This document shows, one piece after another, positions 19,444 to 31,193 of a stretch of DNA of 64,000 bases. The notes beneath the pieces were generated by a model, which saw only the letters and a program-made list of their open reading frames with translations, was not told the origin of the DNA and searched no databases. The DNA is taken from contig NZ_JOAX01000002.1 of assembly GCF_000720485.1 (NCBI RefSeq), positions 402,931-466,930 of the forward strand, written 5' to 3'. The DNA is from Streptomyces ochraceiscleroticus (lineage in GTDB: Bacteria > Actinomycetota > Actinomycetes > Streptomycetales > Streptomycetaceae). Position 1 is the stretch's first letter, and each line of letters opens with the position of its first letter. A program made the translations under genes and the position numbers.

Positions 19444-20496
19444 ATGGCCCCACCGTCCCGACCCTCCCCACCGTCCCCGCCGCAGCCGAGTTCGACGGCG
19501 CTGTACCGCGCGGGGCGCGGGCGGGGCCGGCGCGGGCGGTCCTGGCCGCGGCGGATCGCGCTGCTGGTGACCGTGCTGGTGCTGCTGGCCCTGGCGCTGG
19601 CGGTCGCGCTGTTCTTCTGGGCGGGCGGGCAGCTCCGCCAGATGGACGCACTGAGCGCCTATCCGGGCCGGCCGGCCGCGGGCAAAGGCACGAACTGGCT
19701 CCTGGTGGGCTCCGACAGTCGGCGCGATCTGACCCACCGCCAGCAACAGGAGCTCCATGTGGGCCATGAGGCGGTGCGCAACACCGATACGGTGATGCTG
19801 CTGCACTACGGGGACAGCGGCCCGTCTCTGGTGAGCCTGCCGCGGGACAGTTACGTCGCGGTGCCGGGACACGGCAAGAACAAGATCAATGCGGCGTACG
19901 GCCTCGGCGGCGCGAAGCTGCTCTCGCGCACCGTCGAACAGGCGACGGGCCTGCGCGTGGACCACTACGCCGAGGTCGACTTCCTCGGCCTGGTGCGGGT
20001 GGTGGACGCGCTGGGCGGCGTACGGCTGTGCCTGGACGCGCCGCTGAAGGACGAGAAGTCCGGCGCCGACTTCCCGGCGGGCTGCTCGCGGATGAACGGC
20101 ACTCAGGCGCTGGCGTACGTACGGGCCCGTTACAGCGACCCGAAGGGCGACCTGGGTCGGGTGCAGCGACAGCGGGCGCTCATCAGCGCCGTGTCGGAGA
20201 GGATGCTCGGCCCCGGGACGCTGCTGAACCCGTTCCGGACGGTGCCGGCACTGGACGCGGCGCTGGCGGCGCTGCGCGTGGACGGCCGGACCGGCGTGGT
20301 GGACCTGACGCAGATGGGACTGTCGATGAAGCAGGTGGCGAAGGGGTCGGGGACGGCCACGACGGTGCCGGTCACCGGCCCGGGGACGGCGGTCGCCGGC
20401 GCGGGGGACGTGCTCGTGTGGGACGCGGAGCGGGCGCGGCGGCTTTTCCGTGCCCTCCGTACCGACGAGCCGATTCCGACTTCTGCGGAAAAGTAA
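19444..20496 (+). CDS. LytR-CpsA-Psr (LCP) family cell-wall ligase
   Basis: A 350-aa membrane-anchored LCP protein. The Pro/Arg-rich cytoplasmic N-terminus is followed by one transmembrane helix (about residues 37-60). The extracytoplasmic LCP domain has NWLLVGSDSR, NTDTVMLLHY, VSLPRDSYV, KNKINAAYGLGG, LALGG-type VVDALGGV and ALAYVRARYSDPKGDLGRVQRQR. LCP enzymes transfer undecaprenyl-linked glycopolymers to peptidoglycan. It stands alone, 148 nt after the SUKH-4 gene. Confidence 0.87.
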   Translation: MAPPSRPSPPSPPQPSSTALYRAGRGRGRRGRSWPRRIALLVTVLVLLALALAVALFFWAGGQLRQMDALSAYPGRPAAGKGTNWLLVGSDSRRDLTHRQQQELHVGHEAVRNTDTVMLLHYGDSGPSLVSLPRDSYVAVPGHGKNKINAAYGLGGAKLLSRTVEQATGLRVDHYAEVDFLGLVRVVDALGGVRLCLDAPLKDEKSGADFPAGCSRMNGTQALAYVRARYSDPKGDLGRVQRQRALISAVSERMLGPGTLLNPFRTVPALDAALAALRVDGRTGVVDLTQMGLSMKQVAKGSGTATTVPVTGPGTAVAGAGDVLVWDAERARRLFRALRTDEPIPTSAEK

Positions 20497-20604
20497 CGCA
20501 TCCTTGGGCAGTGATAGGTGCGGAGTGTCGCGTTATGGGCGCTTCGGAACAATCAACAAAGATGTGCGCCGGACCACGTCACTGTCGGAGAGGGGCTTTG
20601 AGGG

Positions 20605-21930
20605 ATGAGTGCATCGGTGTCGCCTCACGGATTCGAGGTCGTACGAGGGCGTGGTTACCGTCCGGCGGACGTGGACCGCAGAGTCGAAGGGCTCTCCCTC
20701 GACCGCGACTCCTGCTGGGAACGGGCGGCCCGCCTCACCGTGCTGGCCAACGAGATGACCGCCGAACTGGAGCGGCTGCGCGAGTACCTCGCCCATATGC
20801 CGCCCCAGACGTACGAGTCCCTGGGCGAGCAGGCCCGCCTGATCCTGACCACGGTGGAGTCCGAGGCGGAGCGGCTGCGCACCGAAGCGGCGGCGGACGC
20901 CGAGCGGCTGCGGGAGGAGGCGGCGGACTACGGGCGGGAGCAGGGCGACGCCGCCGACGCGTACGCGCTGAGGCTCTGCCAGGACGCCGAGGACGCCGCT
21001 GTACGCGCTGAGGAGGCGGCGGAGGCCGAGGCGCGGACCATGGTCGAGGAGGCCGCCAGGGCCGCCGAGGAGGCGCGCCAGGAGGCGGAGGAAGGGCTCC
21101 GCGAGATGCGCCGGCGCACCGCGGAGGTCCTGGAGGACCAGGAGAAGAGCCTGGCCGAGCAGTGGACGGCGGCGGAGCAGGAGCTGGCCGACCGTGAACT
21201 GGCCATACAGCAGCGGATCGCGGACCTGGAGGAGCGCGGCGAGGCGCGCATCGTGGAGGCGCAGCGCCACTACGCCAGGATGGAGGAGTCCGCGCGGCAC
21301 ATCGATGAGGAGGCCGCGGCCCGCGCCTCCGAACTGATCGCGGAGGCCGAGGCGGAGGCGGCCCGCGTCGAACGCGCCACGGAACGCGTCCTGCGCGAGC
21401 ACGAGGAGCGCCGCGAGGAGCTGCGCTCCCACATGGCCCACGTACGCAGCAGCCTGGCCACCCTCATGGGCAAGGACCCGGACGCGGCGGAGCAGGAACA
21501 CGAGCAGGAGCAGGAGCAGGAGTACGGACGGGAGTCCGACGCCGGGCACGTGTACGACGTGGCGACGGAGGACGGGGAAGGCGTACGGGGGCACACGGAG
21601 GCGCCGTACGAAGAGGCTCCGGACGCTGCGTACGAAGGGGCCGCGGACGCTGCGTATGAAGGGGCCGCGGACGCTGCGTATGAAGGGGCCGCGGACGCTG
21701 CGTATGAAGGGGCCGCGGACGCTGGGTACGACGACGGCGCGAACGCTGCGTATGAAGGCGGCGCGAACGCTGCGTACGAAGAGGCACTCGCCCCCGAAGC
21801 CGCGCCTGCCCCTGAAGCAGTGCGCGCCTCTGAAGCCGCGCCCGCCCACGAGGAGGCCCCCGCCAAGCGCGGTGTGGACCCCGACGAGGAGGACACGCTC
21901 GAGACCGAGCTGCCGCGTACGGAGGGCTGA
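20605..21930 (+). CDS. Coiled-coil (DivIVA/Scy-like) protein with an acidic repeat tail
   Basis: A 441-aa protein. The N-terminus (GFEVVRGRGYRPADVDRRVEGLSLDRDS) resembles the membrane-targeting start of DivIVA-like actinobacterial proteins. Residues about 50-290 are a long Ala/Glu/Arg coiled coil. The tail holds seven tandem 8-residue units of the type DAAYEGAA (residues 340-395) and then Ala/Pro/Glu-rich sequence. Proteins of this kind organise polar growth or cytoskeleton in Streptomyces, but that role is inference here. AGGGG precedes the ATG. Confidence 0.7.
   Translation: MSASVSPHGFEVVRGRGYRPADVDRRVEGLSLDRDSCWERAARLTVLANEMTAELERLREYLAHMPPQTYESLGEQARLILTTVESEAERLRTEAAADAERLREEAADYGREQGDAADAYALRLCQDAEDAAVRAEEAAEAEARTMVEEAARAAEEARQEAEEGLREMRRRTAEVLEDQEKSLAEQWTAAEQELADRELAIQQRIADLEERGEARIVEAQRHYARMEESARHIDEEAAARASELIAEAEAEAARVERATERVLREHEERREELRSHMAHVRSSLATLMGKDPDAAEQEHEQEQEQEYGRESDAGHVYDVATEDGEGVRGHTEAPYEEAPDAAYEGAADAAYEGAADAAYEGAADAAYEGAADAGYDDGANAAYEGGANAAYEEALAPEAAPAPEAVRASEAAPAHEEAPAKRGVDPDEEDTLETELPRTEG
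21622..21789 (+). repeat. Seven tandem 24-bp coding repeats
   Basis: Seven 24-bp units start at 21622, 21646, 21670, 21694, 21718, 21742 and 21766, in frame with the coiled-coil gene. The middle units are identical at the DNA level; the outer ones diverge. Near-identity in codon choice points to recent slippage or recombination, so copy number probably varies between strains. Confidence 0.9.
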
Positions 21931-21940
21931 GCCGCCCGCC

Positions 21941-23602
21941 TCAGTCCTTCTCGGCGGGTCCGGCCTCCCCCTCTCCCCGTGCGTCCGCGTGGACGGGGAA
22001 GCGGCGCGGGGCGAAGAGCAGCGCGGCCAGGGCGAGCAGCCCGGCGACGGCGGCGCCGTAGTAGACGTGTTCGACCGTGGTGTCCACGGCGTGCCGCAGG
22101 TAGTCGGTGGCCTGCTCGGTGAGCGTGCCGGCGTGTTCCAGCGCGCGGGAGACGGCGTCCAGGTCGCCCGGCAGCCCGGCGCGGATGCCGGCGGGCGCGT
22201 CGGCCAGCCGCCCGGCCAGGGTGGTGTTGGCGACGGCCCCGAAGAGCGCGGCCCCGACGGACTGGCCGACCTGGCGGCAGAAGAGGATCGAGGCGGTGGC
22301 GGTGCCCCGTTCGGCGTACCCGACGGAGGACTGCACCCCGATGATCAGCGGCAACTGGAACAGTCCGAGGGTGGCGCCCAGCGCGAGCATGAGCAGCGCC
22401 GGCTGCCACGCCGCGCCGGGGTAGGGCAGTTGCGGGAAGGCCAGCAGCACCAGCGTGGCGGCGCCGATGCCGAGGAGCGCGCACGTGCGGATGCCGAAGC
22501 GGTTGTAGACGTGGCTGCTGAGCGCGGCCGCCACCGGCCAGCTCATGGTCATGGTGGACAGCACGAACCCGGCCGCGATGGGGCCGAGGCCCAGTACGGC
22601 CTGGGCGTAGGTGGGCAGGAAGACGGTCGGGGCGACCATCAGCAGCCCGAGGGCGCCGAGCGCGAGGTTGACGGTGGAGATGGTGCGGCGGCGCCAGACC
22701 CAGCCGGGGATGATCGGCTCGGCGGCGCGGCGTTCGATCAGTACGGTGGCGGCTGCGCACAGGGCGCTGCCGCCCAGCAGGAGCAGCGAGGGCGCGGACA
22801 GCCAGGGCCAGGCGACGCCGCCCTGGACGAGCGCGGTCAGCAGCAGCCCGCCGCAGGCGAAGATGGCCAGTGCGCCGGGCCAGTCGATGACCGGCCTGGT
22901 GGTACGGGTGCGGTGCGCGGGGTCCTCGTAGCCCCTCTTGTCCTCGAAGAAGTGGCGCAGGACGAGCCAGAGGGCGAGCGCGCCGACCGGCAGGTTGACG
23001 AGGAAGATCCAGCGCCAGTCCGCGTAGGCCGCGAGCAGGCCGCCGAGCGCGGGCCCGGCCACGGAGGAGGTGGCCCAGACGGTGGAGAGCTTCGCCTGTA
23101 TGCGCGGCCGCTCCTTCATGGGGTACAGGTCGGCGGCGATGGTCTGCACGGTGCCCTGGAGGGCGCCGCCGCCGAGGCCCTGCAGGACGCGGAAGGCGAT
23201 CAGCGAGGCCATGTTCCAGGCGCCCGCGCACAGCAGCGAGCCGGCGAGGAAGATCACGATGCCGGCGACGAGGACGGGCTTGCGGCCGAAGGTGTCGGAG
23301 AGCTTGCCGTAGACGGGCAGGGTGACGGTGACGGCCAGCAGGTAGCCGGAGAAGAGCCAGGAGAAGACCGAGAAGCCGCCGAGGTCGCCGACGATCTGCG
23401 GGACGGCGGTGGCGATGATCGTGGAGTCCAGGGCGGCCAGTGCCATGCCGAGCATGAGGGCGGCGACGACGGGGCCGCGGCGGGTGGCGGGTGCCGCGGC
23501 GCGTGTCTCCGGCTGCTCCGCTGCCGCGCTCCCGGTCGGCTCCGTCTTCGGTACCGCACCCGCCGTCCGCTCCGGTTCCGTCCGTCCGCCGGTGCCGCTC
23601 AC
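21941..23602 (-). CDS. DHA2-type MFS multidrug exporter
   Basis: A 553-aa, about 14-span MFS transporter of the DHA2 drug:H+ antiporter group. It has LGMALAALDSTIIATAVPQIVGDLGG in TM1, the loop motif YGKLSDTFGRKPVLV and RVLQGLGGGALQGTVQ in TM4. GTG at 23602 is chosen because GGAGGGGG lies 6 nt upstream and the hydrophilic leader is then short. The next gene on that side, mfd, is divergent. The substrate is unknown. Confidence 0.85.
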   Translation of the reverse strand: MSGTGGRTEPERTAGAVPKTEPTGSAAAEQPETRAAAPATRRGPVVAALMLGMALAALDSTIIATAVPQIVGDLGGFSVFSWLFSGYLLAVTVTLPVYGKLSDTFGRKPVLVAGIVIFLAGSLLCAGAWNMASLIAFRVLQGLGGGALQGTVQTIAADLYPMKERPRIQAKLSTVWATSSVAGPALGGLLAAYADWRWIFLVNLPVGALALWLVLRHFFEDKRGYEDPAHRTRTTRPVIDWPGALAIFACGGLLLTALVQGGVAWPWLSAPSLLLLGGSALCAAATVLIERRAAEPIIPGWVWRRRTISTVNLALGALGLLMVAPTVFLPTYAQAVLGLGPIAAGFVLSTMTMSWPVAAALSSHVYNRFGIRTCALLGIGAATLVLLAFPQLPYPGAAWQPALLMLALGATLGLFQLPLIIGVQSSVGYAERGTATASILFCRQVGQSVGAALFGAVANTTLAGRLADAPAGIRAGLPGDLDAVSRALEHAGTLTEQATDYLRHAVDTTVEHVYYGAAVAGLLALAALLFAPRRFPVHADARGEGEAGPAEKD

Positions 23603-23898
23603 CGTGCCCCCTCCGCCGTATCCGTGTACCGGACACCATTCCACGCGCAGCCGGGATGCGGTACGGGGCTTCTCGCCCGTCGAGACGGTGCCGCGCCGTC
23701 GTGGCCGAGCGCGCGGTTCCCCGCGCGACCAGCCGCAGCGGCGGTGCGCCGGTACCGCGCTCCCGAACCACCCCGATAGCCTCATCCGCACCGCGGCCGG
23801 GCGTACGCTGGGGGATCCTGGCCCGCCCGCGGTGCCGGCCGTCGAGCCGCCGCAGGGCGGCACCGCGTTGTCCGACTCCCTGGGACGGAAGCCTTTTC

Positions 23899-27435
<3,537 letters not shown>

Positions 27436-27465
27436 GGTCGGTTCTGGGGGCTTAGCGGGGCCGCA

Positions 27466-27492
27466 GCGGCGGGGAACTCGGGTTCCCGCCGC
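27466..27492. terminator. Bidirectional hairpin between mfd and the DUF2079 gene
   Basis: A short hairpin, GCGGCGGG(G)AAC pairing with GTTCCCGCCGC and one bulged G, lies in the 60-bp gap between two convergent stops. It is likely a shared terminator without a U tract. Confidence 0.5.
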
Positions 27493-27495
27493 GCC

Positions 27496-28962
27496 TCAGT
27501 CCTTCGTGGCGCGTTTGAGGAGGGTGAGGCCGCCGGCCTCGCCGTCCGGTACGTACACCGCGCCCGGGTGGCGGTGGCCGGCGTCCGCGAGGGCCTGCGG
27601 AGTGGTCCGGCCGTCGCGGAGCTGGACGGCGACGTAGTCCGGGGCGATGCCGCGGGTGTCGCCTATCCAGTACACCGTCGTACGGCCGGTGAGCCGGCTG
27701 ATGGGCCGGACGTCGGCCTCGACGGTGGCACCGTCGGGGATGCGGCCGAGCAGCGCCTCGGCCTGGGCGACGGAGGGATCCGTGCGGTAGGTGTCCGCTT
27801 CGGTGAGCCGCGCGAGCGGCAGCGTCGTGGTCAGCGCGAGGGCTGCGGCGAGCGCGGCGGCCGGGAGGTGCGTGGCGTAACTGCGCAGCCAGGGGCGGAC
27901 ACTCGTACGGAACCGGGGCAGCGCGTCGACCAGCGCGAGGAAGACCACCGGCATCAGGACGGCGCTGTAGTGCCAGTCGGTGCCCCAGTAGTGGTCGTCG
28001 TGCGAGACGAAGCGCCAGCCGATGGTCGGCACCGCGGCGAGCAGCAGCGGTGAACGCAGGGCCAGCAGGCCGGTGGTGGGCAGCAGTATCCACAGCAGCG
28101 TTCGGACGGCCGTGTCCACGGGGATGAGCGGTGCCGGTCCGCCGTCGCCGCTGAGCTTGGTCCAGTAGTCGTACGAGCCGGTGCCGTTGAAGGCGGGGAT
28201 GATCACGGCGAGCGTGAGGGCGGTGGCGGCGAGGCCGAGGAAAACCAGCGTGACGGCCGCGGGCACCGCGCGCCGGGCCCGGATCAGGACGATCACGCCG
28301 ATGGCCGCCGCGGTCACCCCCAGATCCTCCTTGACCAGGATCAGCGGGGCCGCCCAGCACACCGCAGCGGTCCAGCGTCTGCCGATGACCGCTTCCAGCG
28401 AGAAGGCGATCATCGGCAGCGCGAACGCGATCTCGTGGAAGTCGAAGTCGACCGCGCGCTGCACCCCCCAGGACAGTCCGTACGCCGCGCCGACGGCGAG
28501 CCCGGCGCGGCGGCCGAGCAGCCGGGCCGCGCAGCGGGTGACGGGCACGGCGGACAGGGCGAAGAGCGCGGCCTGCGCGACGAGCAGGGTCACCGGGGAG
28601 GGCAGCAGCCGGTAGAGCGGGGCGAGCAGGGCGAGTACCGGACTGAAGTGGTCGCCGAGGATGTTCGCGCCGGGGCCCTTGAGGTCGGCGACGGGGGCCT
28701 GGAGATGCGCGTAGGACCGGACCACCTGCTCGAATATCCCGAGGTCCCAGGAGATCGTGCCCATGGTGCGGTACCGCTGTACGGACAACGTGGCGAACAG
28801 GGCGAAGAGGACGGCGGCCGTCCAGCACGGGTCCAGGCGCGGGCCGCGCAACGCGGCGGCCCGGACACCGAGGCGGCCCGGCCCGCGTCCGGTACGGCCG
28901 TCGGCCGCGGCCGGGGTCCGGGCGCCGGCCTCGCCCGTCGCGGTTGCTGCGGCCGTGTCCAT
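27496..28962 (-). CDS. DUF2079 polytopic membrane protein
   Basis: A 488-aa membrane protein with about 10 hydrophobic segments. The hallmarks of DUF2079 proteins, which resemble GT-C glycosyltransferases, are SWDLGIFEQVVRSYAHLQ, NILGDHFSPVLALLAPLYRL and VDFDFHEIAFALP with an acidic pair in the first outer loops. A soluble C-terminal part (about 390-488) follows. Its donor or acceptor is unknown. It is convergent with mfd and divergent from the HNH lipoprotein. Confidence 0.8.
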   Translation of the reverse strand: MDTAAATATGEAGARTPAAADGRTGRGPGRLGVRAAALRGPRLDPCWTAAVLFALFATLSVQRYRTMGTISWDLGIFEQVVRSYAHLQAPVADLKGPGANILGDHFSPVLALLAPLYRLLPSPVTLLVAQAALFALSAVPVTRCAARLLGRRAGLAVGAAYGLSWGVQRAVDFDFHEIAFALPMIAFSLEAVIGRRWTAAVCWAAPLILVKEDLGVTAAAIGVIVLIRARRAVPAAVTLVFLGLAATALTLAVIIPAFNGTGSYDYWTKLSGDGGPAPLIPVDTAVRTLLWILLPTTGLLALRSPLLLAAVPTIGWRFVSHDDHYWGTDWHYSAVLMPVVFLALVDALPRFRTSVRPWLRSYATHLPAAALAAALALTTTLPLARLTEADTYRTDPSVAQAEALLGRIPDGATVEADVRPISRLTGRTTVYWIGDTRGIAPDYVAVQLRDGRTTPQALADAGHRHPGAVYVPDGEAGGLTLLKRATKD

Positions 28963-29186
28963 GCGGATCCTTACTCTTCCTCGCTCGCCTGTCCCTGGTA
29001 CTTGGGTACGTGCTCTCTGCCGTCTGAACTCTGAACTTCCGAAAAGGTACTCGACACCATCGAACCGGACGGCCCGTCATACAAGGTGGCCCACGAGACC
29101 TATGGTCACCAAGGGGCGGACACCCGCCCCGACCGCCCGCCGTGGCCACCGGCCCCGATGATCGTCGTGACGCAACCGAAGATTGG

Positions 29187-29951
29187 ATGTCCCCCTTGAT
29201 ACGGTCCGCGCTTCCCGTACGCCGCGCCGCGCTCTCCGCGACGGCTCTCGCCGCGGCCCTCGCCCTGGCCGGCTGCAACCCGTCCAGCGGCAGCACTCAT
29301 GGAGACGGCAAGCGGAGCCCGGACGTTCCCACGGCGACGGGCGAACCGGGCAGTGCACTCTCGGCGCTCGGCTCGCTCACGGTCAAGGGCCGGGCCCCGA
29401 AGACCGGATACGAGCGGGACCGCTTCGGCACCGCCTGGGCCGACACCGACAGCAACGGCTGCCCGACCCGTGAGGACATCCTCAAGCGCGACCTGACGCA
29501 GGTGCAGTACCAGGACGGCCGCTGCAAGGTGTCCTCGGGCGAACTGGCGAAGGACCCCTACACCGGACAGCGGGTGATCTTCCGGCGCGGCAGCAGCCTC
29601 GTGGACATCGACCACGTTGTGGCTCTGTCGGACGCCTGGCAGAAGGGCGCCCAGCAGTGGCCGGCCGGCAAGCGGATCGCGCTGGCCAACGATCCGCTGA
29701 ACCTCATCGCGGTCGGCGCCTCCGCCAACCGTCAGAAGAGCGACGGCGACGCGGCCACCTGGCTGCCGGCCAACAAGGGCTACCGCTGCGACTACATCGC
29801 CCAGCAGGTCGCGGTGAAGAAGAAGTACGGCCTGTGGGTGACGCGCGCGGAGAAGGCGGCGATGGGGAAGGTGCTGCACACCTGCCCGGCCGAGAAGCTC
29901 CCCGCAGGCGGCAACCCGACCGAGGCCCCGCCCCGCTTCCACGCGCAGTAG
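29187..29951 (+). CDS. Secreted lipoprotein with an HNH (DUF1524-type) nuclease domain
   Basis: A 254-aa protein. The signal peptide ends in a lipobox LALAGC with Cys30. The nuclease core at about residues 138-190 has VDIDHVVALSDAW, then LANDPLNLIAVGASANRQKSD and ATWLP, the DUF1524/HNH pattern with a metal-binding D-H pair and downstream Asn. Such exported nucleases may degrade extracellular DNA. ATG 29187 is chosen because it places a basic n-region directly before the hydrophobic core. Confidence 0.82.
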   Translation: MSPLIRSALPVRRAALSATALAAALALAGCNPSSGSTHGDGKRSPDVPTATGEPGSALSALGSLTVKGRAPKTGYERDRFGTAWADTDSNGCPTREDILKRDLTQVQYQDGRCKVSSGELAKDPYTGQRVIFRRGSSLVDIDHVVALSDAWQKGAQQWPAGKRIALANDPLNLIAVGASANRQKSDGDAATWLPANKGYRCDYIAQQVAVKKKYGLWVTRAEKAAMGKVLHTCPAEKLPAGGNPTEAPPRFHAQ

Positions 29952-30006
29952 CCGACCGGGGCACCGTCCCGTTTCCCCGCGCACTGGCCGACAGGCCGGG
30001 AGGCGC

Positions 30007-30025
30007 GGGCACGGCGGCCGTGCCC
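30007..30025. terminator. Hairpin between the HNH and DUF4352-like genes
   Basis: A perfect 8-bp stem (GGGCACGG / CCGTGCCC) with a 3-nt loop lies in the 127-bp gap between two convergent stops. There is no U tract. Confidence 0.45.
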
Positions 30026-30078
30026 GGCAGCCTGGGACGGCCGGCCGGCCGGGCACGGTGCCGGTGGTCAGGGGCAGG

Positions 30079-30903
30079 TCACAGACCCAGGTCCCACTGG
30101 GACGCCTCGTGCTCCAGGCCCGGCGTCACCTCGACGTCGAGGTTCTTCGCCGCCGCCGGGGTGTCGAAGGCGAACTCCACGCTCGCGCTCTTGCCCGGCA
30201 GGATCTTGCCGTTGAAGCCCTCGCCGACCGTGCCGTCGAATATCTGCTCCGCGGCCTTGCCGTCCTTGCCGGCGCGCGCCTCGACCAGGGTCAGGGCGCT
30301 GTCGAACTTCTCCTTGCCCTTGTTCTCCAGCTGCACCGTGATCTTGTAAGCCTTCTGGCCCTCCTTGTGGCCGACGGCGAACTCGCCGACGGTGTACGCC
30401 GTCGCCTTGGACACCGTGACGCTCAGACCCGTGTCGTACTCGGCGGTGTCGCCGGCGTGCAGCGCCTCGCCCTCCGCGTCCTTCGAGTCGCTGCCCGTGC
30501 CGGCCGCGTCCTCATCCTCCGCGCCACCGCTCTTGGGCTGCGCGGTGGAGGTCTCCAGCGACTTGTTGATCTCGTCGACCGTGTCCTTGACCGCGGTGAA
30601 GGTGATGACCGCACCGACCACCGACAGGATCAGCGAGGCGACGCCCAGCAGCACGCCCGCCAGCGCGACCCCCTTATTGGTGGCCTGACCGCGCTTGGCG
30701 CGGCCCCGGCCGACCAGGCCGAAGATCAGGGCCAGCAGGCCGAGCGTGCCGGCGAACCAGAACAGGAGCGGTATCAGACCGGACAGGGCGCCGATCACGC
30801 CGAGCACGAGGGCCGCGATGCCCAGGCCGTTGCGCGTGGCCTGCGGAGCCGGGACGCCCGTCGGAACCGGGGCGCCGGGCGGGAACTGCATCTGCTGGGA
30901 CAT
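30079..30903 (-). CDS. Membrane-anchored DUF4352-like protein with DUF4190-like helices
   Basis: A 274-aa protein. The Pro-rich N-terminus is followed by two or three hydrophobic helices at about residues 25-105 (GLGIAALVLGVIGALSG type, as in DUF4190). A Ser/Asp/Glu-rich spacer follows. The C-terminal beta domain (about 150-270) has the Ig-like DUF4352 look (YKITVQLENKGKEKFDSALTLVEA). It probably sits on the outer face of the membrane; function unknown. A pyrimidine-rich stretch of about 65 nt lies just upstream on its strand. Confidence 0.7.
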   Translation of the reverse strand: MSQQMQFPPGAPVPTGVPAPQATRNGLGIAALVLGVIGALSGLIPLLFWFAGTLGLLALIFGLVGRGRAKRGQATNKGVALAGVLLGVASLILSVVGAVITFTAVKDTVDEINKSLETSTAQPKSGGAEDEDAAGTGSDSKDAEGEALHAGDTAEYDTGLSVTVSKATAYTVGEFAVGHKEGQKAYKITVQLENKGKEKFDSALTLVEARAGKDGKAAEQIFDGTVGEGFNGKILPGKSASVEFAFDTPAAAKNLDVEVTPGLEHEASQWDLGL

Positions 30904-31061
30904 GGCTGTGGGTCCCTTCCGGGAGTCTCGATCGGTTCTGACGAAACGACCTGAAGCAAGAGAGAGGAGAAGAGCGAGAAGAGTGCGAAGAACAAGAGGA
31001 ACGACGAGAAAGTCGAGAAAGGTGGAGCTGGTGTCGCGATGACTTAATAACAGCAGAGGCT

Positions 31062-31085
31062 GTGAACCGAGTCAACACGGTTCAC
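31062..31085. promoter_or_regulatory. Inverted repeat in a divergent promoter region
   Basis: The 8-bp perfect arms GTGAACCG (31062-31069) and CGGTTCAC (31078-31085) are separated by 8 bp. They lie 159 bp before the DUF4352-like start and 108 bp before the methylase-like start. The arms resemble half of a Rex site, but the spacing is wrong for Rex (a 4-bp spacer is expected). The regulator is unknown. Confidence 0.5.
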
Positions 31086-31193
31086 GGGAAAGAGTTAATT
31101 CACGACGTGAAGGGGTCTGGGGCTGTGTCGTGGGTATGCTCGCTGACACAGGCGACACAGACGCGACGGAGCGATCGGACGGGAGCCAGTCAG

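Noticed and set aside
21622..21789. Possible CRISPR array from regular repeats
   Set aside because: The units are 24 bp, contiguous without spacers, and in frame within a gene.
31062..31085. Calling the GTGAACCG/CGGTTCAC repeat a Rex site
   Set aside because: Rex sites have a 4-bp gap between GTGAA and TTCAC arms; here the arms are too far apart.
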